Positions 34,976-45,542 of a stretch of DNA of 64,000 nucleotides are shown piece after piece. Position 1 is the stretch's first letter. Each line of letters begins with the position of its first letter. The translations under genes and the position numbers were made by a program. The stretch is taken from positions 356,218,128 through 356,282,127 of the forward strand of contig NC_092873.1 of NCBI RefSeq assembly GCF_028372415.1. Direction: 5' to 3'. The notes under the pieces are model-generated. The model saw nothing but the letters and a program-made list of their open reading frames with translations. It was not told the DNA's origin and searched no databases. The stretch is from Notamacropus eugenii (Eukaryota > Chordata > Mammalia > Diprotodontia > Macropodidae).

Positions 34976-35820
34976 TCTCCTCTTCCTATCATGTGAGACT
35001 TTACTTTTCACAAGACCAACGCTCAATGACATGGAACATAGAGTTTTATGGAACTACATTTATCTTTTTTTTAAGTGTCTCTCACTGTTTACCTTCTGAG
35101 TTAAATTTTTGCCTACTCATAGGCTAACTTTGCCTGCTTTCACCCCAGTTTCAGCTCTGGTGACCGATCACTCACAGGGTATAGAGCTGGAAGGGACAGC
35201 AGAGAACATTTTAGACTAAACTCCCAAAGGAAAGCAGCCAAAGCATGAGGGGATCTGGGCACCCTTTCCCATAGACAGCCTTCAAAGACTGCGCATGGGG
35301 AAATGGTTGCTGAGAGAGGTTCTGAGCAGGTTGGATGTAGCCTTTAAAAGCTCCACCACAAGATGTCCAGGAAGGGGCTCCGGTCACTGAAATTTCCTGC
35401 CTTTTGAAATTGACCATAGGGGGAATTCTGTCCCGTGCCCCACCCCCAAGCCCTTTTCCTCTTCCCCACCTGGTAGTCCAGATGCAAACCTCATTGTCTA
35501 GCAGGTGTAAGAAACAGAAACTATTTCTCAGCAAACCTCCAGAGGGCACTAGGTGCAAAGATTAGGAAGAGAATAAGTACATCAGTGGAGGTGAGAATGT
35601 TTTTCTGATATCAGGTGGGAACATGCCCATTGGGAGATAGTTATCATAACAAAAGCTTCATGTGTGGGAGTCGGTCTCTTCTTAGAGAAGGTTAGAAAAA
35701 CAGAACTGCTTGGTGAGCCAAGCCTCCTTGTGGGGAACTAGCCAGGTGCTCACGTCAGAAAGCTCTGACTCCCCCTTGGGGATAAGTATTAGACAAGTCT
35801 CATCATAGTAATTTATGTTA
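34976..35820. other. No gene; unique sequence with one CTCF-like site
   Basis: No repeat cores were seen between 34990 and 35820. The only notable site is the match at 35536-35554. Confidence 0.5.
35536..35554 (+). promoter_or_regulatory. Candidate CTCF site
   Basis: CCTCCAGAGGGCACTAGGT agrees with the vertebrate CTCF core (CCA.CAGGGGGCGCTA-like) at most informative positions, including CCAGAGGGCACTAG. It lies in unique DNA between the presumed CCR7 side and SMARCE1, where an insulator or loop anchor would be plausible. A single motif match does not show occupancy. Confidence 0.45.
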
Positions 35821-35824
35821 TATG

Positions 35825-36360
35825 GCAGAGTAGTGTAATTGATAGTGCTAGACTTAAAGTTGAGAAGATTTGACTTCGTATCCCCCCTCTGATAAGAGCT
35901 GTGTAACCATAGACAGATGACTTAACCTCTCAATTTGGTTGTTGCGTCGTTTTTCAGTTGTGTTTGACTCTTTGTGACCCCATTTAGTGTTTTCTTGGCA
36001 AAGATACTGGAGTGGTTTGCCATTTCCTTCTCCAGCTCATTTAACAGATGAGGAAACTGAGACAAATAGGGTTAAGTGACTTGTCCAGGGTCGCATGGCT
36101 AGTGGTTTGCTATTTCTTTCTCCAGCTCATTTTACAGATGAGAAAACTGGGCAAATGGGGTTGAATGACTTGTCCAGGGTCACACAGCTAGAAAGTGTCT
36201 GAGGCCAGATCAGAATTCAGAACAACGAGTCTTCCTGCTTCCAAGTTCAGTGCTCTATTTATTGCACCACCTAGCTGCCCCAACCTCTCAGCTTCTTCAT
36301 CTTATAATGAGGAAAATTAGAGAGAATTACCTGTGGAGCCTACCTTGTAAGTTTTTGGGA
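35825..36360 (+). mobile_element. CORE-SINE split by an inverted SINE
   Basis: The 5' part 35825-35940 ends 'gacttaacctctcaattt'. It resumes at about 36285 with 'aacctctcagcttcttcatc' and 'agcctaccttgtaagttttt'. Confidence 0.7.
35941..36282 (-). mobile_element. SINE with internal 90-bp tandem duplication
   Basis: Bases 36011-36100 and 36101-36190 are two diverged copies of the same SINE segment (both starting agtggtttgc). They make the element about 90 bp longer than its relatives. The inverted head ends at 'ccacctagctgcccc'. Confidence 0.92.
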
Positions 36361-36382
36361 GGTCAAAATAATTAAATTAATG

Positions 36383-36635
36383 AACATTTATATAGTGCTT
36401 AGAATGTGCTAGGTTTTGTGCTAAGCCCCTTACAATATCATTTTGTTTGATCTTCATAACAATCCTGGGAGGTAGATGTTATTATTATCCCCATTTCACA
36501 GATGAGGAAATTGAGGCAGACAAAGGTTAAGTGATTTTCCCAGGGCCACACAGCTAGTAAGTGTCTGAAGCCAGATGTAAACTCAGGTCTTCCTGACTTC
36601 ACACTCAGTGCTTTATCCACAGTGAAGCCTAGCTG
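36383..36635 (-). mobile_element. CORE-SINE (MIR3-like), full length
   Basis: From 'atgaacatttatatagtgct' to the inverted head 'ccacagtgaagcctagctg', containing 'cagatgaggaaattgaggca' and 'cagggccacacagctagtaa'. Confidence 0.9.
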
Positions 36636-36896
36636 TAAACAGTTCTGTAAACTTTAAATAACTACCATTATGGCTGATCATCAGGGGGAATATTTTTATG
36701 CATAAATCGATTCATTCAAGAAGAAGACCTGTTCAGTCAGATGGATATAGGTATAATTATCTAGAACAATTCAGATAAAGGTAGAGGAAGTTGTCCACAG
36801 TATCTTATAACTTTATTTTTTGTCTGGAATTTTGATAATGTAGGAAATTCCTAGGAAAGAAACTTACTCTACACACAGGTAACTTACTTATAACTT

Positions 36897-37138
36897 ATAG
36901 TGGATAGAGCACCAGGCCTGGAGTCAGTAAGACCTGAGTTCAAATCTAGTCACAGACACTTGCTAACAGTGTGACCCTGGGCAAGTCACTTAACCTCTGT
37001 TTGTCTCAGTTTCCTCATCTGCAAATGGGAATAATAATAGCATCTTCTTCCCAGGGTTGTTGTGAGGACTAAATAAGATAACTGTAAAATGCTTAGCATA
37101 GGGCCTGGCACAAAGAAAGCACTATATGTGTTACTTAG
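36897..37138 (+). mobile_element. CORE-SINE (MIR-like), full length
   Basis: Head, core 'gtgaccctgggcaagtcact', and the 3' part 'cccagggttgttgtgaggac'. Confidence 0.92.
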
Positions 37139-37189
37139 AACAATAAAAATGATTAATGACAGTCTTAGAGATTAGCCTGGAACTGAGAG

Positions 37190-37300
37190 GTCAAGTCCAC
37201 AAGCATTTATTAAGCACCTACTTAATAAACAGTATTTTGATAGACACTGTTCCTAGTGATGGAGATACAAATATAGGCAAAAACAGTCCTAAACCTTATA
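37190..37300 (-). mobile_element. L2-like fragment
   Basis: 'aagcatttattaagcaccta' and 'gatggagatacaaatatagg'. Confidence 0.65.
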
Positions 37301-37344
37301 GTCTAACATGTGACCCAGCACTCAGTACAGTGCCTAACCCATGG

Positions 37345-37735
37345 GGTTGTTAAGTAGTAATTTTTTTTCAGTCTTGAACTACTCTTGGTGACCCCCATTG
37401 GGGTTTTCTTGGCAGAGATACTGGAGTGGTTGTGCCATTTCCTTCTCCAGTTTATTTTACAGATGAAGAAACTGAGACAAGCAGGGTTAAGTAACTTGCC
37501 CAGGGTCATACAGCTAATAAGTGCCTGAGGCTGGATTTGAAGTCACAAAGATGAGCTTTCCTGATTCCAATTCCACTGCTGTGTCTATGGCACCACCGAA
37601 CTGCTCTACGAGACACTGAATAAAGGCTTATTAATTGGCTAGTCACATATCCAATATGTATTAGAGGTAAGATTTGAATCCAAGTCTTCCTGATACCAAG
37701 GCTTGCCCTATATTTACTATACCATGCTGCCTTGG
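37345..37735 (-). mobile_element. SINE (37345-37606) and adjoining CORE-SINE piece
   Basis: A complete inverted marsupial SINE, 'gacccccattggggttttct' to 'accaccgaactgctc'. A short inverted CORE fragment follows at 37645-37735. Confidence 0.88.
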
Positions 37736-37999
37736 ACAGAATAGATACATTAAATATTTGTGGAAGTGAACTGAATTGAATCCAGCTAATCTTACCAACT
37801 CACTTCATTCTAGATGTGTGGACCTGAACTGAGGTGTGGAAATAATAAGATTTGACAATCCTAAAGGAAAAATCTAAATCTTTGTTTCATAGTCAATGGG
37901 AGAAAACAGAGAAAATGAAGAATGCCTTAAGATTGTGGATGCTGATGAATTGTGAATTGATGATGTTTCCAGGTCTTCTTTTGGTTCATATTACTTTAG

Positions 38000-38223
38000 C
38001 CTTGTTCCTCAGTAGTGTCTGAAACTTTGTGACTCTCTGGACCGTACCGTCCATGGGGTTTTCTGGGCAAAGAGACTTTTCTTTCTTCAGTGGATTAAGG
38101 CAAGCAGAGGTTAAGTGACTTGCCTCAGATCATACAGCTAAGTAAACACCCGAGGCTGGATTTGAACTCAGGTCCTTCCAGACTCCAGGCCCAATGCTCT
38201 ATCTACTGAACCATATGACTGCC
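38000..38223 (-). mobile_element. Marsupial SINE, diverged
   Basis: Inverted order with 'catggggttttctgggcaaa' and 'ttaagtgacttgcctcagat', ending near 'ccatatgactgcc'. Confidence 0.85.
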
Positions 38224-38786
38224 TCCTATTTTAGCCTTAGCCCACAGCAAATGAGCATGGTGATTCACACAAGGCTTGTCCCTTGGAGTTATTTCATGCT
38301 TTTCGCTTGAAATATAATGTGTATCCCTATTGGGGTATTTAGTTTTCTGGAGTGTTCGAAGTTTCTGCAATAGATTTAGACTCTGCTGACTCTTCCATGT
38401 TCTTGTCCTTAAGCTGAAAATATTCTGGCTTCAGGTTATCATTGCTATTCATTAGATATGCAATGAGAACTGATTTTGCCCTAAGAATTATCTGCCAGGA
38501 GGACTTTTGGAAAACAGTAGCCAAAGGAATAAAAATTTAGTGCCGCTGTTTCTAGTTTAGAGTGTCATGCCTTCCATGGGGATATTTCCAGCTGCAGGAA
38601 ATTCTGGCACCTAGGACAGCATTTACCAAATGCTTTTTCCATTAAGTTCCCCAACACCAAATGGGAACCATTAGGTTCTGAAGCACAGAATGTGAGCTTT
38701 AAAGGGCTTTAAAGATCATTTAATCTAGGGGTTCTTAATCTAGGGTCCATAAACATGTTTTAAAAAGTATTTTCATAACTATTTTT

Positions 38787-38955
38787 TTCTTTTCTTTTCT
38801 CTCCTTCCTCTCTTCGTTTCCTCTTTGCTTTTTTCCTCCCTCCCTCCCTTCTTTCTTTCTCTTCCTTCCCTCTGTTCTTTCCTTCCTCCCTTCTTTTCTT
38901 CCTTCCTTCTTTCCTTCTCTTTCTCCCTGTCCCTCCCCCTCTCTTTCTTTCTTTC
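38787..38955. repeat. Polypyrimidine tract, outer part of 7SL A-tail
   Basis: Imperfect CTTT/CCTT/CCCT repeats (A/G-rich on the minus strand). The tract continues at 39591-39682 on the other side of the inserted LTR and leads directly into the 3' end of the 7SL pseudogene. Confidence 0.8.
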
Positions 38956-39590
38956 TGTAAGACAGATAAAACACAGCACACTTGAGGGCTGCTAGCACAG
39001 GTTTATTCTTGATTTGGTCAGACAAGAAAGATACTAAAAATGGGTTAATAATCTTGCTTTATTATAGTCTAGTTCTCTCAGAAGAGGTTGCTGATAATGG
39101 GAGCACAAACTCCTAGAGCATTCCCTAATCACCCTTCTCACAGGGGCTGGTGAGAAGGGGGGAAACAACCCCTACATCTCAATCGAGACAGGCACAAATT
39201 GTGCTTCCACTAAATCCCCTAAAGCCTCAGTGAGGGCCAGTTGAGGCACATACAGCATTTGCGCATTCAACCCTAAGGGTTTCCCATTCGCTGACCAGTG
39301 ACCACCTGTTTTATAGACCAACAAAGAAGTCATAGTGCAGCAATAGCCTCACAAGTTTACATCACCTCATCCCTGTACCTCACTGCGTGCCCGCAGGGGA
39401 TGTTTATATTACTTACCATTATATAACTATGTGCAAGTGTGGTGGACATGTTTTGAACCATAACTGTGGGAACTCATATCTAATATTTGGGAACTATTGA
39501 TTGTTATGGCTATGGATCCTGGGAAACTGAACTCTGAGAAATAATAACAAGGAATTCACCTTACACACACTAAAATCCACCTTACATACA
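38956..39590 (-). repeat. Solo LTR, family A copy 2 (about 635 bp)
   Basis: The left end is TGTAAGACAG and the right end is CCTTACATACA. On the minus strand AATAAAGC (near 39058) acts as the signal and TATAAAAC (near 39313) as the TATA box. The block order matches 14887-15580. The LTR sits in the pyrimidine tract, and the flanks 'ctttctttctttc' and 'cttctcttcc' are both tract sequence. Confidence 0.85.
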
Positions 39591-39623
39591 CTTCTCTTCC
39601 TTCCTTCCTCCCTCCCTCTCTCC

Positions 39624-39678
<55 letters not shown>

Positions 39679-39682
39679 CTTT
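39591..39682. repeat. (CT)n/(CTTT)n tract, inner part of 7SL A-tail
   Basis: CCTT units, then about 22 CT units, then CTTT units. It abuts the 7SL 3' end and reads as a GAAA/GA-expanded poly(A) tail on the minus strand. Confidence 0.85.
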
Positions 39683-39973
39683 CCTGGGTCTCCTTATCTC
39701 ACCAAGGCTAGAGATGGAGCAGCCATTCAAGGGTTTGATCCTACTGATGGTTAGCCTGGGAACTTTGACCTTTACTGTTTCTGACATGGGCCAGTTTGCT
39801 CCCCCTTTGGCAGGCTGGCAGCCAACACGGGTGGGGGCTTACTATGTCGATGCTGAGTTTTGTGCAAATATCTGATCAGTTTTAGCCCCATTGTGGTTTA
39901 GAACTCCTACCCTCAACCAATTTCCCAGCCTCATTCTCCCCTAGTAGCAGGGATCATAGGCATGCACCTGGCC
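39683..39973 (-). pseudogene. RN7SL: 7SL (SRP) RNA retropseudogene
   Basis: Read on the minus strand the segment follows the 7SL RNA from end to end. The Alu-domain start is GCCAGGTGCATGCC and TGAGGCTGG, with GGTAGGAGTTCT next. The S domain has 'GGCCCATGTCAGAAACAG' and 'AGGTCAAAGTTCCC', followed by 'ATCAGTAGGATC'. The 3' end is 'TCTAGCCTTGGTGAGATAAG' and 'GAGACCC'. The length of about 291 nt is near the ~300 nt of the functional RNA. 7SL RNA scaffolds the signal recognition particle. This copy has many base changes, including in the S-domain stem, and a purine-rich tail, so it is a processed pseudogene. Confidence 0.87.
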
Positions 39974-40129
39974 AAAAACAATATTTCAATACACTTTGTT
40001 TTCCTTGTACTTCTATGTATTTTATTTTGTACCTTTAGGAGCATTATGCTGAGAAGGCTTCACCAGACTGCCAGAGGGGCCCATGACACAGAAAAGGATA
40101 AGAGCTTGTGATTTAGTTTACCTTTTGTA

Positions 40130-40240
40130 AGAGAGGAAATTGAGGCCAAGAGATGGGAAATTAATTGCCCCAAATCATAGGTCTAGACTTGAATCTAGAT
40201 CTTCTGATTTCAAGTCTAGGGCTCTTTCTACTTCACTTTA
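40130..40240 (-). mobile_element. CORE-SINE fragment
   Basis: 'gagaggaaattgaggccaag' and 'aattaattgccccaaatcat', ending at an inverted head remnant. Confidence 0.7.
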
Positions 40241-40270
40241 CTTTCTCCCATGTAGAAATTTACTGCTATA

Positions 40271-40452
40271 GCATAACAGAAATGGAGGGGTGGATGGGAC
40301 TCATATTTTATGGGATTTCTGGTGACAGTGACTTTGACTAGATGAACTGGCAGCTTATAGGTATCAGCCCATATTATTCAGAGCACAGATGCCAGAGGAT
40401 TCTATTTCCAGACTTGTCACTACTAGGTGGGTGACCTTGGGCAATTCATTTC
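40271..40452. repeat. Source copy of a 182-bp interspersed duplication
   Basis: This segment (gcataacagaaatggagggg ... gggcaattcatttc) recurs at 42276-42456 with only about six to eight differences. Its right part (40390-40500) is a plus-strand CORE-SINE that continues beyond the duplicated end, so this is the parental position. Confidence 0.93.
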
Positions 40453-40935
40453 TCCCTGGATCTTAGTTTTCTCAATGATCACAGAGAGGTATTGGAAAAG
40501 GTGACCTCCAAAGTCCTGCCAAGCTCCAACAGTCTGTGGTTCTGTGCATCTGCCAGCACAACACAATGTGGTTTCTGCCTGAGGGGGCCAGGGTAATGGG
40601 AAATATTAAAAAGTGTCCTATGCCAGAGGGAAACCACATTGTTAGCTAGGTCATCCTGATTGGCCTAGAAAATAACTTCTTGGAGCTGCCATTCTCTTCT
40701 AGGAACTGTGGTTAAGATGCCAGACCAGAAGAGAAAATAAAATGGTGTTCAGTTGAGAATCTCCAGGAGTAAGAAAGAGAATGGAAGAAACTCCCAGGTA
40801 GATTCAGATAAGCTTTGCAAACATGGTGTAAAACCCATTTTGAGACTGGCACCGAAGTTATGAGAAAATCAGAGTTGCCTCATAAGAAGAGTCTCAGCTG
40901 CTCATAGACTGACAGGAAACCGCAACAGGGGTTGT
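40453..40935. other. No gene seen
   Basis: The end of the CORE-SINE lies at 40453-40500; the rest is unassigned sequence. Confidence 0.5.
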
Positions 40936-41113
40936 GGTCTCTGTCTCTGTCTCTGTCACTCTTTCTCTCTCTCTCTGTCTCTGTCTCTGTCTCTCTGTCT
41001 CTCTCTCTCTCTGTCTCTCTCTCTCTCTCTGTCTCTGTCTCTGTCTCTCTGTCTCTGTCTCTCTGTCTCTCTCTCTCTGTCTCTCTCTCTCTCTCTGTCT
41101 CTCTCTCTCTCTG

Positions 41114-41173
<60 letters not shown>

Positions 41174-41183
41174 CTCTCTGTCT

Positions 41184-41232
<49 letters not shown>
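40936..41232. repeat. Compound (TCTCTG)/(TC)n-(CA)n microsatellite
   Basis: About 250 bp of TC with interspersed TG leads into about 22 CA units. Translated frames of this region (Leu/Ser, Arg/Glu or Cys/Val repeats) are not genes. Confidence 0.97.
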
Positions 41233-41233
<1 letters not shown>

Positions 41234-41239
41234 AGCACC

Positions 41240-41530
41240 ACCAGCACACTGATGCAATTTGGTAGTGAAGAGGGTAGAGCACAAAATCTGGATGAACCTG
41301 GACAAATCACTTAATCTCTCTGTCTTGGTTTCCTCATCTGCAAAATTATTCAGTTATTTCCAACCCTTGGTTACCCCATTTGGGCTTTTCTTGGCAAAGG
41401 TACTGAGTGGTTTGCTATTTCCTTCTCTAACTCATTTTACAAATGAAGAAACTGAGGCAAACAGAGTTAAATGACTTCTCTAGGGTCACACAGTTATTAA
41501 GTGTCTGAGGAGGGATTTGAACTACTGAGC
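41240..41530. mobile_element. CORE-SINE piece (+) followed by SINE (-)
   Basis: A plus-strand fragment at 41240-41340 ends 'ttggtttcctcatctgcaaa'. An inverted marsupial SINE occupies 41345-41530 ('taccccatttgggcttttct' to 'ggagggatttgaactac'). Confidence 0.85.
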
Positions 41531-41534
41531 AATT

Positions 41535-41870
41535 TGTCTAAAACTGCTGTTACCAAGTACATTGTTCTAGTTCTGCTCATTTCACTCTGCATCAGTTTGT
41601 ACACATCTTCCTAGATTTTTCTGAAACCATCTCTCTCATCATTATTTATAGCACAATAATTTTCCATCACATTCGTATGCCATAACTTGTTCAGCCAGTC
41701 CACAATAAATGAGCACTTCCTAAGTTTCCAGTCCTTTGCCACTACAAAAAGATCAGCTACAAATAATTTTGTAATATGGTTTCTTTCCCTCTTTCTTTCT
41801 TAGATCCCTTTGGGGTCTAGACCTAGAAGTGGTATCCCTGAGTCAGAAGGTATGTGTAGTTTAGAAGCTT
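41535..41870 (-). mobile_element. L1 3'-end fragment
   Basis: It matches the ORF2 C-terminus/3' UTR segment seen at 19.95-20.25 kb and 43.05-43.35 kb ('cactctgcatcagtttgtac', 'cataacttgttcagccagtc'). Confidence 0.85.
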
Positions 41871-42275
41871 TTTTCCTCTGATCCACTAATTTAAAACCAA
41901 TGCCTGGGGCTTTAGAATATCCATACTTAACAAAGGTGGTTTTCTCCTTTTGCTATAGACGTTGTTCAGTCATTTAAGTTGTGTCTAACTCTTTATGACC
42001 CCATTCGGGGTTTTCTTGGCAAAGATACTGGAGTGGTTTGCCATTTCCTTCTCCAGCTCATTTTACAGATGAGGAAACTGAGGCCAACAGGGTTAAGTGA
42101 CTTGTTCAGGGTCACATAGCTAATAAATGTCTGAGGCCAGTTTTATTTATTTATTTTTTTACTTTTGAAAATTAAATTTTATTTTAATTAGTAAAATTTC
42201 TTGATTTTCTGTTCCCATCTAATTTGAAAAAAGAAAAGCAAATCATATATAACCAATATTATAATTACTTCTGTG

Positions 42276-42456
42276 GCATAACAGAAATGGAGGGGTGGAT
42301 GGGACTCATATTTTATGGGATTTCTGGTGACAGTGACTTTGACTAGATGAACTGGCAGCTTATAGGTATCAGCCCCTATTATTCAGCGCAGAGATGCTAG
42401 AGGATTCTGTTTCTAGACTTGTCACTACTAGGTGGGTGACCTTGGGCAATTCATTT
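42276..42456. repeat. Transposed copy of the 182-bp duplication
   Basis: A near-identical copy of 40271-40452 in the same orientation, about 2005 bp downstream. It interrupts L1 3' UTR sequence and is followed seven bases later by an inverted repeat (42463-42490). Confidence 0.93.
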
Positions 42457-42462
42457 CATATA

Positions 42463-42490
42463 AATGAGAGAATTTAAAAATTCTCTCATT
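42463..42490. repeat. Perfect 13-bp inverted repeat at duplication junction
   Basis: aatgagagaattt (42463-42475) and aaattctctcatt (42478-42490) are separated by two bases. Confidence 0.95.
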
Positions 42491-44522
42491 GACCATATTT
42501 ACAAATCCATTTTATGCTCTCTGAAACAGTCTTTTCTGTATCAGAATATAGGGAACATTCAGCATATTTCATCCTTGGTCCTCTGTAATCATGGATAATC
42601 ATTGTGCTGATCAGTTCTTTCAGGTTTCTATATTGTTTTTATCATTTTTTTGTCAGTGATCTTTTTTTATTGATTTATTTGTTTTCAGTTTTCTACAATC
42701 ACTTCTATAAGTCTTAGATTTTTTCTCCCCTCCCTTCCTTCTCCCTCCCCCTCTCTCCCTGAGATGACATGCAATCTTATGGGTTCTACAAATACATTCT
42801 TGTTAAACACATTTTCACATTGGTCATGTTGCATAGAAGAATTAAAATGAATGGAAGAAATCATGAGAAAAACCAAACCCAAACAAAACATAACACAAGA
42901 GAAAATATTCTGCTTCATTCTATGACACAATTCCATAGTTCTTTCTCTGGATGTGGAAGGCATTTTGCCTTCCACAAGAGTTCATTGGGAACGTTGCAAT
43001 GAAGGGCTAAGTCTCTCAGAAATAGTCCTTGCGCACTGTGGTTGTTGCTGTGTACAAAGTTCTCCTGGTTTTGCTCCTTTCATTCAGCATCAGTTCATAT
43101 AAATCCTTCCAGGCCTCTCTGAAGTCTTCCTGTTCATCATTTCTTATAGCGCAGTAATATTCCATTACATTCATATGCCACAGTTTATTCAGCCATTCCC
43201 CAGTTGATGGGCATCCCCTCAATTTCCAGTTCTTGGCCACCACAAAGAGAGCTGCTATAAATATTTTTGTACTTGTGAGACCCTTTCCCATTTTTATGAT
43301 CTCTTTGGGATACAATCTGAGAATCTAGGTCAAAGGGTATGCACATTTTTGTAGCCCTTTGGGCATAGTTCCAAATTGCTCTCCAGAATAGTTGAATCAG
43401 CTCACAGCTCTATCAACAATGAATTAGTGTTCCAACTTTCCCACATCTTTTCCAACATTTATCATCTTCTTGTTTTGTCATGTTAACCAATCTGATAGGT
43501 GTGATGTGGTGCCTCAGAGTTGTTTTGATTTGCATCTACCTACTCGATAGTGATTTAGAGCATTTTTCATGTGACTGAAAACTGCCTGTTCATATCCGTA
43601 GACCATTTATCCACTAGGAAATGACTTGTATTCTTGTACATTTGACTCAGTTCTCTGTATATTTTAGAAATGAGGCCTTTATCACTATCACTTTATCACT
43701 TTAACACTAGTTGCAAAAATTCTTTCCCAGTTTTCTGCTTCCTTCCTAATCTTGATTTCATTGGCTTTGTTTGTGCAAAAACTTTTCAATTTAATATAAT
43801 CAAAATTATCCATTTTGCACTTCATAATGTTCTCTGTCTCTTGTTTGGTCATAAATTTCTCCATTCTTCATAAATCTGACAAATACACTTTTCCTTGCTC
43901 CCCTAATTTGTTTATAGTATCAGTCTTTATACCTAGATCATGCATCTATTTGGACTTTATTCTTGTGTACAATGTCAGGCATTGGTCTATGCCCAGTTTT
44001 GTTACACTGTTATCCAGTTTTCCCAGCAATTTTTGTCAAACAGTGAGTTCTTGTCCCAGAAGCTGGGGTCCTTGGGTTTATCAAACAGTAGATTGTTATA
44101 TTCTTTGACTATTATGTCTTGAATACCTAACCTATTTCATTGGTCTACCCCTCTGTTTCTTAGCCAGTACCAAGTGGTTTTGATAATTGCTGCTTTATAA
44201 TACAATTTGAGATCTGGTAGGGCTAGGCCACTTTCCCTAGCATTTCTTTTCATTAGTTCCCTTGATAGTCTGAAACTTTTGTTTTTCCAGATGAATTTTG
44301 ATATTTTTTTTCTAGCTCTAGAAAATAATTATCTGGTAGCTTGATTATTAGGGCACTGAACAGATAAATTAATTTAGGTAGAATTGTCATTTTTATTATA
44401 TTAGCTCACTGAGGCCAGTTTTGAATTTAGGAAGATGAGTTTCTGTGTCCAGGTGCAGCACTCTATCTACTATGCCACCAACTGCCCTGCTATGTACATG
44501 TATAGTATGAAATTCTTGATGT

Positions 44523-44538
44523 CAAAGTGGATTTCTTT
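44523..44538. repeat. Left target-site duplication of half-L1
   Basis: CAAAGTGGATTTCTTT here is identical to 47478-47493. It runs into the T-run 44536-44551, the poly(A) tail of the minus-strand element. Confidence 0.95.
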
Positions 44539-45542
44539 TTTTTTTTTTTTTATTTATTAAATTTATTTATTTAACTTTTAACATTCATTTTCACAAAATT
44601 TTGGGTTACAAATTTTCTCCCCTTTTATCCCCACCCCCCCCAAACACCAAGCATTCTAATTGCCCCTATGACCAATTTGCTCTCTCTTCTATCATCCCTC
44701 ACTGCCCTTGTCTCCATCTTCTCTTTTGTCCTGTAGGGGCAGATAGCTTTCTATACCCCTTTACCTGTTTTTCTTATTTCCTAGTGGCAAGAACATTACT
44801 CGACAGTTGATCCTAACACTTTGAGTTCCAACTTCTCTTCCTCCCTCCCTCCCCACCCCTTCCCTTTGGAAGGCAAGCAATTCAATACAGGCCATATCTG
44901 TGTAGTTTTGCAAATGACTTCCGTAATAGTTGTGTTGTATAGGACTAACTATATTTCCCTCCATCCTATCCTGTCCCCCATTACTTCTATTCTCTTTTGA
45001 TCCTATCCCTCCCCATGAGTGTCGACCTCGAATTGCACTCTCCTCCTCATGCCCTCCCTTCTATCATCCCCCCCCACCCTACTTGTCCCCTTATCCCCCA
45101 CTTTCCTGTATTGTGAGATAGGTTTTCCTACCAAAATGAGTGTGCACTTTATTCTTTCCTTTAGTGGAATGTGATGAGAGTAGACTTCATGTTTTTCTCT
45201 CACCTCCCCTCTTTATCCCTCCACTAATGAGTCTTTTGATTGCCTCTTTTATGAGAGATAACCTGCCCCATTCAATTTCTCCCTTTCTCCTCCCAATATA
45301 TTTCTCTCTCACTGCTTGATTTCATTTTGTTTTAAAGATATGATCCCATCCTATTCAATTCACTCTGTGCACTCTGTCTCTATGTATGTGAGCGTGTGTG
45401 CATGTGTAATCCCACCCAGTACCCAGATACTGAAATGTTTCAAGAGTTACAAATATTGTCTTTCCATGTAGGAATGTAAACAGTTCAGCTTTAGTAAGTC
45501 CCTTATGACTTCACTTTGCTGTTCACCTTTTCATGGTTCTCT

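Larger units (their letters stand above)
38733..40105 (+). mobile_element. DNA-transposon-like repeat, split by later insertions
   Basis: The left end (38733-38787: 'ggggttcttaatctagggtc', 'cataaacatgttttaaaaag') and right end (39976-40105: 'caatatttcaatacactttg', 'ggcttcaccagactgcc', 'agaaaaggataagagctt') look like one non-autonomous element. Its diverged terminal inverted repeat is 'aggggttcttaa'. Family assignment (hAT-like) is tentative. Confidence 0.5.
42145..44408 (-). mobile_element. 5'-truncated L1, probably composite
   Basis: ORF2 C-terminal sequence on the minus strand (43016-43315 contains EWLNKLWHMNVMEYYCAIR) leads to a 3' UTR. Two successive L1 3' UTR-like segments are present (42145-42660 and from about 42665), so a second L1 may be nested in the first. 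The 181-bp foreign segment at 42276-42456 lies in the outer 3' UTR. Frames are broken throughout. Confidence 0.85.
41958..44490 (-). mobile_element. Marsupial SINE split by an L1 insertion
   Basis: The 3' part (41958-42144) and 5' part (44409-44490) of one inverted SINE flank the L1. The 14-bp target duplication ctgaggccagtttt is at 42131-42144 and 44409-44422. Confidence 0.92.

Noticed and set aside
40932..41314. Ser/Leu and Arg/Glu repeat 'proteins' of 106-126 codons
   Set aside because: They are translations of the TC/CA microsatellite in several frames on both strands.
42145..44408. Functional L1 ORF2
   Set aside because: It is 5'-truncated, with multiple stops and an inserted foreign segment. 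The only long frame is 99 codons.
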